The notes under the pieces: model-generated
Seen by the model: only the letters and a program-made list of their open reading frames with translations
The model's database searches: none
Told to the model about the DNA's origin: nothing
Made by a program: the position numbers and the translations under genes
NCBI GenBank assembly: GCA_030267565.1
Contig: BRXU01000011.1
Location: forward strand, 2,160,501 to 2,224,500
Reading direction: 5' to 3'
Source of the DNA: Pleodorina starrii
Taxonomy: Eukaryota > Chlorophyta > Chlorophyceae > Chlamydomonadales > Volvocaceae
DNA length: 64,000 bases
Shown: positions 23,151 to 35,217 of the stretch, piece by piece
How the letters are laid out: every line of letters begins with the position of its first letter
Numbering within the stretch: position 1 is the stretch's first letter

Positions 23151-26100
23151 ATGGATAGCCCCAGCCGCTGGCAATCTGCCGCTCTTGAACAGGATGTGTT
23201 GCCGAGCACCTCAGCTTTCGTCGCGCCAGGCCAAGAGAACTTCTTTCTTGCCCAGGCACAATGCCTCGATGGGTGAGTATTGAAATGGGGCTGCTCACCT
23301 GTTGAAACTGGTCGGCTGGTCGGCTGGTCTTCAATCGAGCTGGGTTCCGGTGAGCACCTGACGCCCCCGAATCGAACCAACCCTTGACGATCGCAGTTCC
23401 CCAGGGAGATTCAGGACGGGCAGTGTGCCAGCCAGCCCAAGCCAGCTACAAGCAGGGCTGCTCCTCCACGGCGGTTATCCCGGCGATTATCCCGGCCTCG
23501 CCAACCACCACACGAACCAAGAATTCCCCGCGCAATCCAGCTCCAGCCCCGGAAATCGTGCGCAACAGCCCTTTCCGCCACAGCTGTACCCGACGTCCCC
23601 AGCGCTGAGCCACCAGGCGGCTGCCCACCTGGTCGCGCTGGACGTTGCGGCCGCGTCCCACAGCCCGAACCACGGCGCGCTGCCGGGCTCCCCGACGCGC
23701 ATGTTTCCCAGCCCCTCTGCCCCGAGTCACCTCGGCCTGGACTCGGGGCTCGGCATGTACGGCGCTCAGCTGTCGTACATGGGATACGACGCCGCAAGCC
23801 AGTACGGCCAGGCGCTGCAGCGTCAGCAGCTTGGGCAGCAGCAGCTCTCCGCACCGCAGCTGGGTCAGAGGCTCGCGGCGGCGGCGGCGACTGCGGCGGG
23901 GCTGGCGGCGGACGCCGCCGCTGTAGGCCAGCTCCAGAACCTTCCGTACGGCATGTCGATGCCGCACAGCCTCTACGCACCGTACCCTCAGCCGCAACCC
24001 GGCTCACCTCACAGCCATGCTAGCGCCCCGCAGGCCCTCATGCTGCGCTCCGGCGTCGCGGACCAGTACGGAGGGGCCTCATTTCCCCTGCCGCCGCCGC
24101 CGCTGCCGCACCAATCGCCGCCCAACAGCAGCGCGCAGGGCCCCTTTCCGCGAGCGACCGAGCCCTCGGTGGGTGGCGCGCCGGCGGCAGCGGCCGAAGC
24201 GCGCTTCGCCGGTCCTGCGGCCAACGAGTCGGCGCGCGCCGGTTCGGGTGCGGGTCGCGAGGGCGGGAACGGGCCCGGATCCATCTGGGTCGGGCCCGAT
24301 GGGGCCGCACACATGGCGCCGCCGCCGCTACCGGCGGCGCAGTCATCCCCCGCGGCAATGAAGGCTGGCCCCGGGGGCCCGATGATGGGATCCCCTCACT
24401 CGCCCAGGGGCGGCCTTCCGGGAATGGCCGGTGGCGGAGGCGGCATGCACGGCGGCGCCGTACGCCACGTGGTGGAGGAGCTGCGGACGAGCCCGCTGAT
24501 CTTCCCGTCCGACTACGAAACGCCGGTGCGCCCCGGCATGGGCGGCGGAGGCGGGCGCAGCATGGGCGGCGCGGCACATGGCGGATTCGGTGGCGGCGGA
24601 GGCGGTGGCAGCGCCGAGCGCAACGTCGTGGCGCAGCGCTATCAGGTAGGGAGCATGGAAGCGACAGCCATGCGCGCACCTGCCATGCGGAGCGCATGTG
24701 CTGCTGACGTGAAAATCTGCACCTCTTGCGGATTGGGGACAGCTGCGCTAAGAGCTCGCGCCCGTGCGCATCGTCAAGCCACAGGGCTGCACCTTTTCTG
24801 TTGCCGTGCGTGCGCCGATACCAGACGCGGCGGCGTAAGCCCACTGCTGTCGTGAGTTGCCGCGGAACAGCCTCCGCACAACACCGTCCTCTAGCGGCCC
24901 CGCAACACCCTAGCACCGTGGCAGCTCCACTCCACTTTCTCTCCGCGTACCTCAGGCCCAGATCCTTTCCCTGGAGCGTCAGAACGCGGAGCTGCAGAAG
25001 CGGCTGGCGGATGTGCAGGCGGCGCTGGACGCCTCCCAGACGGCCAAACAGGCGCTGGAGGCCAAGCAGGACGCCATGGCGGACCAGGTGGCACAGGTGC
25101 GGTGGGGTGCTGGACTGCTGGTGCGGGAGAGTCCATGAAAGAGCCGCAGGTGGGGTGTGTGCGTTGGGGCGGGTGAAAGAAAGACGAACCGCAGGTGGGG
25201 TGCGGAGAGTTGCGGCACGGGTGTGCCCCGAGCCGGCCCCGCTGTCCTCCCTCGACAGGCCAACCAGCACTCCAAGTCGCGGGAGAGTGCGCTGGAGAGC
25301 GCCCGTCGGGCCAACGACGCGCTGTCGGGGGAGCTGCGCGGCTGTCAGGAGGAGCTGGCGGCGGCGCGCAACGCGCTGGCGGCGGCCAAGGACACGGCGG
25401 TGCAGTGGCAGGACCGCGCCATGGAGGTGGGCAAGGAGCTGGAGGCGGCGAGGAAGAAGGTGCGGACCGAGTGAGGGATTGAGGGGTGAGGAGACGGGTC
25501 TGGGAGGGCTGCTGGGCTGGGCTGGGCTGGGGGAAAGGAGGACGCTGGGTTGGGGGTAAGGAAGACGGAGCGCAGCTGGGGGAGGGGGATTGGGGGCGGG
25601 GTAGCGGCAGCGCGGGAAGGAAGGAGGTGCGGGGTCGTGCTGCGGCGGTTGCAGCGCGGAGGCTGGAGAGGGACAGGACGGGGAGGGGCGTCCCGTGGGG
25701 CCCCTGGCGCAGTTCGGAGGCCGGCTGCGGCTGCACGCCGGGCGGAGCGCAGCCGGGATGCACCATTCCGTCCTGCCTGCCGGGCTGTGTCATTCCTCTT
25801 AAGAGGCAGCCGCTCGCCCGCGTGACTCAGCCCGCCGTCGCACAGAGACGGTGTGTGTCCTTGCCCGGGGTGTCCTTGCCCGGCTTGTTCCTCTCCCTGT
25901 CTTTGACCGCAACCCGGCCCACCACCACCACCGCCCGGATCGCTTCCGTTGACTCGCTGCGGCTCATATTCCTGACCCCGCCCGCCTGACCCAGATCGAG
26001 ACCCTGGGTGAGGAGGAGCGGCGGCTGAGCTCCGAAACCATGTCTCTGCGCAAGGAGGTGCAGCAGCTCAACGATGTGATCATCAAGGTGCGGTGGGATG

Positions 26101-28717
26101 GGGCCCTCGCTTATGGACATACACACGCACGCACACTTTCACCCAAGAACGGGGTTGGGAAGGGATGAGCGGCGAAGGCTGGCATGTCTTGCGGTGATGC
26201 TGGCATTGCACGCCCCAAACCCCCACACACATCGGCCGACATTTCGGCCTACCACGGCTCACACTTCACGCCGTTCACCCCCTGGCTATACCTGGACACC
26301 TGCCTAGACGACCAATTCATGGTCGTCTAGGCTCTGAGGGCCTGGTTGCTGCAACCCGTAATCACCCATGTCACGATAATGGACACTCGTGGGGAAACCC
26401 CTCCACAGGGCCGCATCGAGTCTGCGGAGCTGCGTGAGAAGCTGCGCGGTGCCCAGCAGGAGACCGCCCGGGCCGCCAGCACCGCGCACGCGGTGGCCAG
26501 CCGGGCGGAGAGCGAGCAGGAGGGGGCGGCGGTGCAGCTGGCATGCATGCGGAACAAGGTCGTGGGTGAGTGGGGGATCGGGGAGGCAGCGGGAGGCTGA
26601 GCGACCGCGCGCGTACACGTGGGGGAGTGCGCGCTTCGGTTTGGGTGTTTGCGTGTTTTTATTCGGGGGCGGGCCGCGTGTGCCACTGCGCGTTCATTTC
26701 GCGTGCGTGAATTGGGCTTGCGTGGAGGTTGTGGGTGCGGGTGCCATTGCGTAGGGAGGCGTGGCTAAAGCTGCCTGCCGCCGAAGGCTGGTCTGTCCTC
26801 ACACACATGAGGACACTCCATTACGCCACCGCCACCGCCCCGACGACGACACACCACCGATCCCGCCTCTCCCTCAACCCCCTTTCCCGCGCGCACAGAG
26901 CTGGAGTCGCGCAACAGCCAGCTGATGTACGACATGGCGGGCCTGAGGGAGGAGGTGGCGAGGTCGCGGCAGGCGGCGGACGCGGCCAAGGCGGCCCTTG
27001 CGGCCAAACCGGTGCGTCCATGGGTCGCTGGTCGCGGGTGGGTCCCAATACGTGGCCCTTGCATTCAAATCCCTGTTGGGTTGGGGCCCCGCCCTGTCTG
27101 GATGTGCAGGCGGGCATTGCCAGCGACGGGGGCACCAGCGCGCGGCAGCACCCCCACAGCGCCTGGATGGCGCACGATTGCAACCCATCTGGCGGCGGCG
27201 GCGCCTACGGTGCCTACAGCGGCGGCGCCTACGGCGGCGCAATGTACGGTGGCAGCATCGGCGCTGGCGGCGGCGGCGGTGGCTACGCCGCCGCCGGCGG
27301 CGGCGGACACGGCGGCACCAGCTACGGTGGGTCAACTTACGGCGGCGGCAGCGCTGGCGGCAGTGTCGTAGCCGCAGCCGGAGGCGGCGCCGGCAGCATT
27401 GGCGGCGGCAGCACCCACGGCAGCGTTGGGGGCGCCTCCTTCGGGCGGCCGCCGCTACCGCCGCAGCCCGGCGCCTTCCCGCCGTCGCAGCCGGAGCAGG
27501 CGGCCGCCGCCAGCAACAGCGGCGGCAGCGCCACGGCGGCGGCGGTGCTGCGGGAGCTGCCTCCCGACATCGCTTTCAGTAAGCTCGACCCCGAGACCTT
27601 CCGAAGCATGGTCCGTGCGGAGGCAGAGGCCCTGGCACGCGGCAACGGCGGCGGCGGAATGTACCGGCACGAGTCCGCTCCGCAGACGGGCGCAAACTCG
27701 CCGCGGAAAACGTCGTACGGCACGAGATACAGCGGCGACTTGGCGGCAGAGCCCGGCGGCAGCAGCGGCGCGCCGCCGCCGCCGCCGCGCAGCGCCTGGG
27801 GCGCCGCCGCTGACGGTCCCACGCGCGATATGGTGGCGGCGGGGCCGCTGGCTGACGCGCGGGGCATGTGGCGGCCGCCGCCGCAGGGAGAGGACCGGAG
27901 CTTCGGCGGCGGCGGAGGAGGAGGTGGCGGAGGCGACGCCGTCGGCGCGGGGCTTGGCTGGCAGCCGCAGACCAAGCTGAGTTCCGCGGGCGGCACATCT
28001 AGCAGTGCGGGAGGCGGCGGAGGCGGAGGCCCAAACTACGGCTCGGCCCGTGGGTCGGCGCCGCCAAGCGCAGGCGGCGGCGGCGGCTCGCCGCCGCCGT
28101 ACGCTGTGCACACCACCGATAACTCGTATGCGTATCGCCGGCCCGCCAACGCCGTGGGCGCAGGGACGGCGCCGTCGGGCGGCGGCGGCGGTGACACGCC
28201 GTACGGCACTGAGGAGACGGTCAAGGTACGGCAAGGCGGGCACACCTGGGCCGGGCCGGGGACTCGACTTGCTTCAGTGCGGCCAGGAGGCAGGGGCAGC
28301 TGCCCGAGTACTGTACGATACAGGGCTACGGATACACAGCGCAACGAAGTGACCGCATTGGAGGGGGCGGGCTCAACGGGGTGTAAGTACAAGTATAGAA
28401 CAGTCCGAATGAGGGGAATGGGCTCTTGGTGGTTCCTCATCCAACGACCCATTGCGCCCATTGCGGACCCCCCCCACCACCACCACCCCCACCACCCCCA
28501 GGACATGGTGGCCCGCTCCAAGGCTCTGGAGGACCAGCTGATGGTTCTGTGCGCGGAGAAGGGCGGGCTGGAGGCCGAGTACGCGCGCATGCCGCTGGGC
28601 GCCGGGCGCAGCCTGAGGGAGCGCAACCGCAAGGCGGTGGTGGAGCAGCGGCTGGACCTGCTCAACAAGGAGATCAGCTCGGTGCGCATGCAGCTCAAGA
28701 GGCTGGGGATGAAGTAG
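23151..28717 (+). CDS. Large coiled-coil protein with low-complexity arms
   Basis: The family is not recognised. Nine exons with continuous phase: 23151-23272, 23397-24645, 24956-25096, 25259-25459, 25995-26087, 26409-26565, 26899-27011, 27110-28225, 28502-28717; 1135 aa. Residues 1-457 are disordered (Gln/Pro/Gly/Ser, many Tyr-Gly). Residues about 458-692 form a heptad-rich coiled coil spread over five short exons. Residues 693-1064 are Gly/Ser/Tyr-rich and encoded by one exon. The last 71 residues return to helix, with VARSKALEDQLMVLC, RMPLGAGRSLRERNRK and a basic amphipathic end, probably the most conserved part. The acceptor of exon 2 could also be 23415 or 23424 in the same phase. Such architecture suits a centrosomal, basal body or other scaffold protein, but nothing in the sequence proves this. 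Confidence 0.78.
26302..26332. repeat. Perfect hairpin in intron 5 of the coiled-coil gene
   Basis: 13-bp perfect stem (26302-26314 with 26320-26332) around the loop ATTCA, in the intron between the exons ending 26087 and starting 26409. Function unknown. Confidence 0.8.
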
Positions 28718-29703
28718 CAGGAGCGGGGCGGGGAGGGAAGGGAGGGCAAGCTGACACAAGCTGACAGACGGGCGGGGACATTGAGCATGGCGAGGAGGAT
28801 GTTGCGGGAGGAGGGCAGGGACGGACGGCCTGGCGGCGGGGTGGGGCGCAGCGCATGGGGGGCAGCGGTCCAGGCGGTTGAGGGGGGCGGGCGGGGGTGT
28901 TGCGAAGTGAGTCGGACGGAGCTGGCCTTGCCGCGGCGCGGGGCTGCGCAAGTCGCGGCTGAGGCGGCGGTGGAGGGGGCGGCGGCGGCGAGGTGAATGG
29001 TAGTGGGGGCGGGGTGGAGTCCCGTGTGTTCACGCCGTGTGCCTGACATGTGGGTCAGGTCAGGACGGGTGGGGTCAGCCCGCGGCTGGCCTGCGCACAT
29101 GCCTGTGGGGGCTCGTCGACATTGGAGACGGACCATGCCGCGGCGCGTGCGGCGCCTTTTTAAGATTTGCCCCAGTCGCGGCGCTGCGCCGGACAGCGCC
29201 GGTGGCGAAGTTTCGGCAGCCCCTCGCCTCTGGCACCTCTGGCACCCGTGGTGCTGGTGTGGTAGTACGCAGCCGCAGGGATCCGTGGTGTTGGGTGGTG
29301 CGTTGCCGGCAGGTGGTGCCTGGTCGGGGGCGTGTGCCGGTACTGGGGCCCGGCGGTTGCCGAGGGGATCCTTGTCGGCCACCCGGTGTCTCGACCGCCG
29401 CCTCCGGTCCCGCTACCCGGAACTGCCGGATGACGAGGTAATAGGCCTCACATGTCACATCGTACGCTGCTGTGGAAGGTGCTTGATTTTGATCGTGGTA
29501 ACGGCAGACCGCAGGGTGGGTTGGCTCCGAGGCGGGAATCGAGGACGCAGCAGCGCCGGTGTGCGGTGCAGCGCAGCAGAGTGACAAGCTGACAATGCCC
29601 GTTTCAGCGGCCTGACGTCACACGAAGATTAAAGAAGAACCGCGGCGAGGGTTCCTGTGTAGCTACAGCGACACGAGCAACCAACGGACACTGGGGGTGC
29701 ACG
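28718..29703. other. Region downstream of the coiled-coil gene
   Basis: Nearly 1 kb, GC-rich at first and then less so. It presumably begins with the 3' UTR of the coiled-coil gene. Frames present have no supported splice structure and no recognisable protein. A minus-strand frame at about 29640-29820 reads as a plausible peptide (LTFGDGV...) but no exon chain supports it. Confidence 0.4.
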
Positions 29704-30312
29704 ATGCACGCGCCCCGCACGAACGACATACGCGAGAACAGGACCCAGGTGGGTTTCACCAACACGGCCCCACCCGGGGTGACGCCGTCACCAAACGTCA
29801 GCTGACCCTTCAGCAGGCGGTAAGTACGGTGATGGGCGCAAAGTTGCGAGCACGCACCCAGTAACCAAGATTGCTATCGCGACCTCTCTCACCGGTCGCA
29901 AATAAAGACTCTCCCTCCCTCCCTTCCAGCAGCAGCACGCCGCACCCTATTGCAGTCGCTCGCCAACTTGGCAACGTCGCCGTTCCATCGTTGCGGTTCG
30001 TACCGTAATTCTCTCTCTCCCTGCCTGCGCTGCCCACCTCGTGCTGTCATCGGGGCCGGCGCACGAGACCGTAGAAAGACAGAACAATGCAGGAAAGTGC
30101 AGAAGAAGACCAAGAAGAAGAAGAAGAGCCGCAGACTGATCCCGAGCCCGATACCCTACGGCGGAGCGGCCGTAACGCGGCAGGTTCATCGGACGAGCCG
30201 CGGGATGGCGCGCAGCTCCCGCGGGGGCCGCGGCGGAGGAAGAGCCGCCGTCGCTTCCGCCCTCCATGCCGCACTCAAGAAGCGGGGGCAAACGCAAGGA
30301 ATACCAGTATAG
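29704..30312 (+). CDS. Doubtful small Lys/Arg-rich protein
   Basis: Two exons are possible: 29704-29748 (MHAPRTNDIRENRTQ, donor GTGGGT) and 30103-30312, giving 84 aa with a Lys run (KKTKKKKK), an RGGRGGG stretch and a basic C-terminus. The second exon uses AAG for Lys and has high GC3 in this frame, unlike the opposing minus-strand frame, where the run becomes CTT Leu codons. No family is recognised; it may be part of a longer gene or not coding at all. Confidence 0.25.
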
Positions 30313-31492
30313 TAGACACCGCTGTACGACCGCGGGGGTGGGGGGCGGGGGCAACGACGCAACGGTCGTCTCCTGCAGTCCCCGTCGTCCTCCGCCTCAC
30401 CCGCCCCCTCCCCTCACACACACACACGCGGCTGTACGGACCGAAAGAACACACAAACGCAACAATATAGACCCAAATCGGGTACCCCAAGCCTCTCAAG
30501 GACCAACATATTCTGCTGGCATGAACCACTAAAGCGCGTGTCACAGCACGATGCAGCTGCGGCCGTAGACGCCATGCGCTGCTGCGCCGTGTTCCTTCCG
30601 TCGTGTCTCCCTTGTACCGCTAATCGCTAGGTACGCCCGGGCCCCGCTGCCGCGTGTGCGCAGAGTGGGGCCTCGCAGGCGTCCGTCCGCATGCGTGCGT
30701 GAGCCCCAGGGTTCCACGTGCAAGTGTGGTGGAACGATGCACACATCCCGCAAATTCGATACACATCCCGCAGTAACCCATCCCCCCGTGCTGCCAAACT
30801 GCTCAAGGAACCAACAATCAGCCACCTCCATTTCCGATGCCACCGCAATCAATGTTTCAAGACCCGCCCCCATTGCGCTGAATGCACCACACGCGTTCTC
30901 CAGCACTGCCGTGCCCAAACACCGCCGGTACACACGAGCGGCAACCGCAGGCCGGGTCGGGGCGCAGGGCCCTTCCCTCCGGCGGGCGGCGTGATCGCTA
31001 CCGCGGTCATCAGACCAGAGGCTCAACACCTTCCGGGCTGCGCCCCGCGAGGTGAAGCTCCAGGAGTTCAGTTGCGAGGAATTCAGTGTCGATTCTTCTG
31101 AAAGAAGGAAAAAGTTAGTCGGCACAGCTGGTTGCGCCCTTGTGGCAGCGAGGGGGCCTTTCCAACAAGGACGATGGCAAACGCCGTGGGCCCCCCATCG
31201 CCCCAATGCCCCCAAACGCCAAAGCATGCGCTCGACCGCCCATTACACCAACCAGACCGACAGCCCACACGCGGAAACGCAAAGCACTCACCCGGCTTGT
31301 ATGAGCAGTTGTTCAGGTACGGGGTTACGCACCCCGCCCCAAAATCAGGTAACGCACGTGGGCACACTTGAAACAAATACACGCGCGCATCTTGCACTTG
31401 TAACCGCGAGTAATCGCCCTCCCCCAGCTCCCCAAGCAGTAAACTGGAAGCTGTCACCGGGGCCCCTGTCGCTGGCCCCGCAGTCCGTCAGT
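30313..31492. other. Intergenic region with 3' UTR of the LysM-thioredoxin gene
   Basis: No supported exon was found. A minus-strand TGTAA at 31243-31247 probably ends the transcript of the neighbouring minus-strand gene. A short (CA)n run is at 30414-30427. Confidence 0.45.
31243..31247 (-). promoter_or_regulatory. TGTAA poly(A) signal
   Basis: Minus-strand TGTAA 246 nt after the stop codon at 31493 of the LysM-thioredoxin gene. Confidence 0.55.
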
Positions 31493-34400
31493 TTACTTGT
31501 CGCCCAGCAGCCTCGATAGGACCTTATCCAGATCGGGGTCGCTGTTGACCAACGCAATGAGCTCATCGTCCGTCAGTCGCGTCAACCGCATCCGCTCCTC
31601 CGCCGTAAGCTCTCGCGCACCCGGAACCATCGAGGGGTCCGAAAGCGGGGCCGAAGCGACGGCGGCGGCGGCGGCGGGCGCGACGGCCACCGCAGTGGCG
31701 GCGGCCATCACGGGGGCGGTGGTGACGGCTGGCGCCGCCCGGACGCGGCTGTTGTCGAGGGTGACGGCGGTGGTGGCGATGGGCTCGTTGTCCCAGGGGA
31801 CGCCGGCCGGGACGAGCAGGCTGTCGCCGCCGCCGCTACTTCGCGCGGCGCGCCGGCGCTGCGCCGCCAACGCCGCCGCCGACGGGCTCACGCTGCTCTG
31901 CGCCGCGGCAGCGCCAGCGATGCGCTCCGACTCCAGCGGGCTTGACGCCGCCGGCGGTGGGGGCCGCGGCGGCGCAGCCGTCACCTCCACCGCCGCGGTC
32001 GGCGGCGACGGCGGCTCAGCCGCCGACCCCACCATCCCCAGCAGCAGCGCCAGCCGGGTCTTAACGGCACGCAGCATCAGCGCAGCCATGCGACCCAGGC
32101 TGCTGTCCAGCTCAGCGACTACCTCCGCCTCGACGGCGGCGCCGCCGGCGCCGGTGCCGCCGGCGGCCGCAGCCGCGCGGCGGCGCGCCGCCAGCGCCGC
32201 CGCTGCGACGCCGGCAAGGAGCGCCAGCAGGCCCACTGCGGTGGCCAGGGCCCCAGGGGAGGTGCCGACGGGGACGAGCTGGTTGACCCACTGCGCCAGG
32301 GAGGGAAGGAGGGACGGGATAGGGGAGTACGGCAGTCCGTATAGTACGGTAGGCAAGCAGACGAGATAGGGAAGTTGACGGTCACGAGGGAGGCGCAGCG
32401 CGGGTTGACGGCAGCGCAGCAGCGGGAAGCGTCAGCAGGTACGTCAGTAGTACCGAACAGGAACCGTACTAACGGAATACGGCAGTTGCAACACGTGAGC
32501 GCCTGACAGGACCCCGCCCCCGCCCCGCCCCCGCCCGCCCGGGCAAAAGCCAAGCCGGAGAAGCGCCACTACCCTTGCGAGGGACCAAAGAGCATTTATT
32601 AAAATATTGAACACGTAGACAACGACTCGCACCGCCCAGCCGGGCTTTCCGTCACCCACACATACACACACACACCCGCGCTTCGCGCTCCGCGCTTCGC
32701 GATCTGCGCACCTTGCCGCCCGGCACCAGCACCACCGAGCTGGTTGTGCCTGCGGAGCGCAGCGCCCACATCTGGTCCTCGCGCGCGCAGCAGGTCATGT
32801 TGATGAAGCGCAGCAGCGACTCGGCGTCCCGCTGGCGGCCCTTGTACTTGAAGAAGGTGCGGCTGTGCGCGGGGAAGGAGATGATGGAAGGGTAGTAGGC
32901 CACCCCCAGCACCTCGCGCGCAAACATGCGCCCCTCCACGCAGTCGGCATCCACCGCCACCACACGCACCGCCGACACGTGGGACAGACCCTCGGCCAGC
33001 CGCTCCAACTGCGTACGACAGGTGCACGGCAGGTGTACGGCATGCTCGTTTGTTAAGGTATGTGCGTGTGTGTGTGGACATGCGTGTTTGTGTACGACAT
33101 GCGTGTTTGTGTACGACAGGTGTGTTGTGGACGGACGGCACTTGCGTGTGGACGGGGTGTGTGCGCGTAGAACGCATTTTTGGGGGAAGGGCGGCCTTCC
33201 GGGGTTGGCTGTGTGGTGTGGTACAGACAGGTGACGACGGCGGGGACCGGCGGGGTGCAGGAGGAGGAGCGGGTCCTACAGTAGCTACGGGGTCCCCAAG
33301 CTCCCATTCCAGCCCCCCAGTCCCTCCCCCAGTCCCAACCTTCAAGTACCCCTCCCCCGCCTCACCTCGTCCTCCATGTCTCTGCAGTGCGGGCACCAGG
33401 GCGCGTACAGCACCAGCAACGTGTTCTGTGAGTTGCCCCGGTCGCACTGCCGCAGGTACAACTCCTTGGCCTCGCCCACATTGGCCAGACGCACGTGCTC
33501 AGAGCCGACTGGGGGAAGGGGGGGCGGCGGCGGCGGCGGGGACGGGGGATGGGCGTTGGGCGGGGTCGGCACGGTAAGGCCACGAGGTAAGGCCATGAGA
33601 TAAGGATACGAGGTAAGGCCATGAGGTTAGACCGTGAGGTGAGGCCATGAGGTAAGGCCATGAGGTAAAAACGTGCGCTGCGAACGGGCGGAGATGGGTG
33701 GAGCAGTGGGGAAGGTACACCGCGTCGTCTGGGGCCCTGGTCAGTCGGGGCGTGTCGGTCGCAGCCCGCAGCCGGGCGCCCTTTGCTGGCTGCTGGGACC
33801 GCAGCGCAGTTGCGAACCGGGGGGTGGGCGGCCCGACCCACATCGGTGAAGCCGCGACCGCGACCGCGACCGCGAGGTGGATGCTCTGACGCCACCCAAC
33901 GAATTGAAAAACCCCACCACCCCTACACGCCACCGACACCGACCGGCTAGGGACCCACATAGCGCCCTATAGGGCCGTCATGTGCCCCTCTTTCCGCGCT
34001 GCTGTCGATCTGGGCCCGACCCACATCGCCATCTGGGCCCGACCCACATCCTGGATTTTCGTAAGGAGAGGACACTGAACCGGCTCCGCAGCGACGGGCA
34101 ACTCGTTTCCCTTCGCTGAAAGGGCTAGGCCAGGGGCTACGCGGCAAGGACACGAAAACCCTGGTGCCCAGGCTGGCACCCCGCACCCCCGCCCTCGAAC
34201 AGGTGGTATGTTGGTAACCGTTGCGGCTATCGCAGCAGCACTCACCCCACAGTCCCCGCGCCGGCGTGGATCCGAGTGCGACCGCCGAGGTGGCGCCATC
34301 CACCGCCGCCACCGCCGTGATTCCCGATGCCGGCACCAGCAGCTGCTGCCCCTCCGTCAGCACCGGCTCGCTGCCGGGGAGCTTGTTGAGGTCCTTGATG

Positions 34401-34705
34401 GTGCGCATCGACACGCCGTGCTGCACGGCGACGTCCCATAGCGTCTCGCCCTTCTGTACGGTGTACGACACGATGGCCGGGACGGCGTGCTTGCCGCTGG
34501 GTGCGGCCGCAGCAGCGGCGCCGGGCGCGAAGAGGAGTCGGCCGACGCTGTGGCCGGTTCCTCGCCGGGGAGTGTGCGGTCCGAGGCGCGGGAACCGGGG
34601 TGCGCACGGGAGCCAAGAACTGGCCAGTAGAAAACTGGAGTCAGTACGCTGCGTGCATGTGCGGCCGCCGGCTGGCCTCGTGGGCGCCGGCGAGCCTGGC
34701 CACAT
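31493..34705 (-). CDS. LysM domain + thioredoxin fold + transmembrane protein
   Basis: Four exons in transcription order, 34705-34246, 33508-33366, 33008-32712, 32290-31493, join in phase to 565 aa. Residues 79-126 are a LysM domain (YTVQKGETLWDVAVQHGVS, ending GQQLLVP). Residues 154-300 form a thioredoxin-like domain resembling the C-terminal redox domain of APS reductase or PDI: LLVLYAPWCPHC gives active-site Cys192 and Cys195, with cis-Pro241 in YYPSI. Residues 312-335 are one hydrophobic segment ending in AARRR. The last 230 residues are Ala/Pro-rich, with an acidic helical end (LTDDELIALVNSDPDLDKV). The N-terminus may be an organelle or secretory signal, but ATG 34705 is uncertain and an upstream exon is possible. 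LysM binds N-acetylglucosamine polymers in known proteins; the combination suggests a membrane-tethered oxidoreductase. Substrate unknown. Confidence 0.75.
33573..33669. repeat. Degenerate 13-bp tandem repeat in intron 1
   Basis: Five to six copies of a GGCCATGAGGTAA-like unit lie in the first intron of the LysM-thioredoxin gene, close to the branch side of exon 2. Confidence 0.75.
34008..34050. repeat. 20-bp direct repeat in intron 1
   Basis: ATCTGGGCCCGACCCACATC occurs at 34008-34027 and 34031-34050; a third partial copy (GGCCCGACCCACATC) lies near 33827. All are in intron 1 of the LysM-thioredoxin gene. Confidence 0.8.
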
Positions 34706-35217
34706 TTGCCAGACGATTACGTTCCCCCGCTACGCCGCGTGTTCAACGTCAGCGGTGAAAAGGCCAGCAGTGGCCTTTTGTGTGGACGTATACGAGATGT
34801 TGGCCTGGCGTTCCGCGGCGCTCGGCCAACGAAGCGTCGCCCGCCTGATGCGACTTGGATGCGACTGGATGCCAGCAGGCGGATAGCCCAACCCAAAGTT
34901 TCTTCGATGGGCCAATCCCTGGTAGCACGACTTGCACAAACTGGCCCAACGCTTAGCGAAAGAGAGCAGTCCAGAACGCGTTTGCTACGGTTATAACATG
35001 CCAACGCTGGTAACCCAACGCGCACAGACGAGCATAACGCAACGACAAGTGACGACCCTGTTCCATGTATACACAAGATATCTGGCCCAACCCACAAAGC
35101 TCCACGCGGGCAGTCGGCAAGTACGGCAATTTTGACCGGTCGGTCGATTTCGCTGTCAGCAGCAGAGCATGCCACGAAGTTTTACAGAAGGGTTGAGTTG
35201 AGAATAACTTATTCTAA
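34706..35217. other. Bidirectional intergenic region
   Basis: About 510 bp between two divergent starts. An upstream exon of the minus-strand gene cannot be excluded. No repeat or known motif is recognised. Confidence 0.45.

Noticed and set aside
29640..29820. Minus-strand peptide-like frame (LTFGDGV...)
   Set aside because: No acceptor and donor chain on the minus strand supports it; stops follow on both sides.
30541..31227. 228-residue minus-strand frame
   Set aside because: Composition is non-coding-like, with no family resemblance. The overlap with the 3' UTR of the minus-strand neighbour explains the region better.
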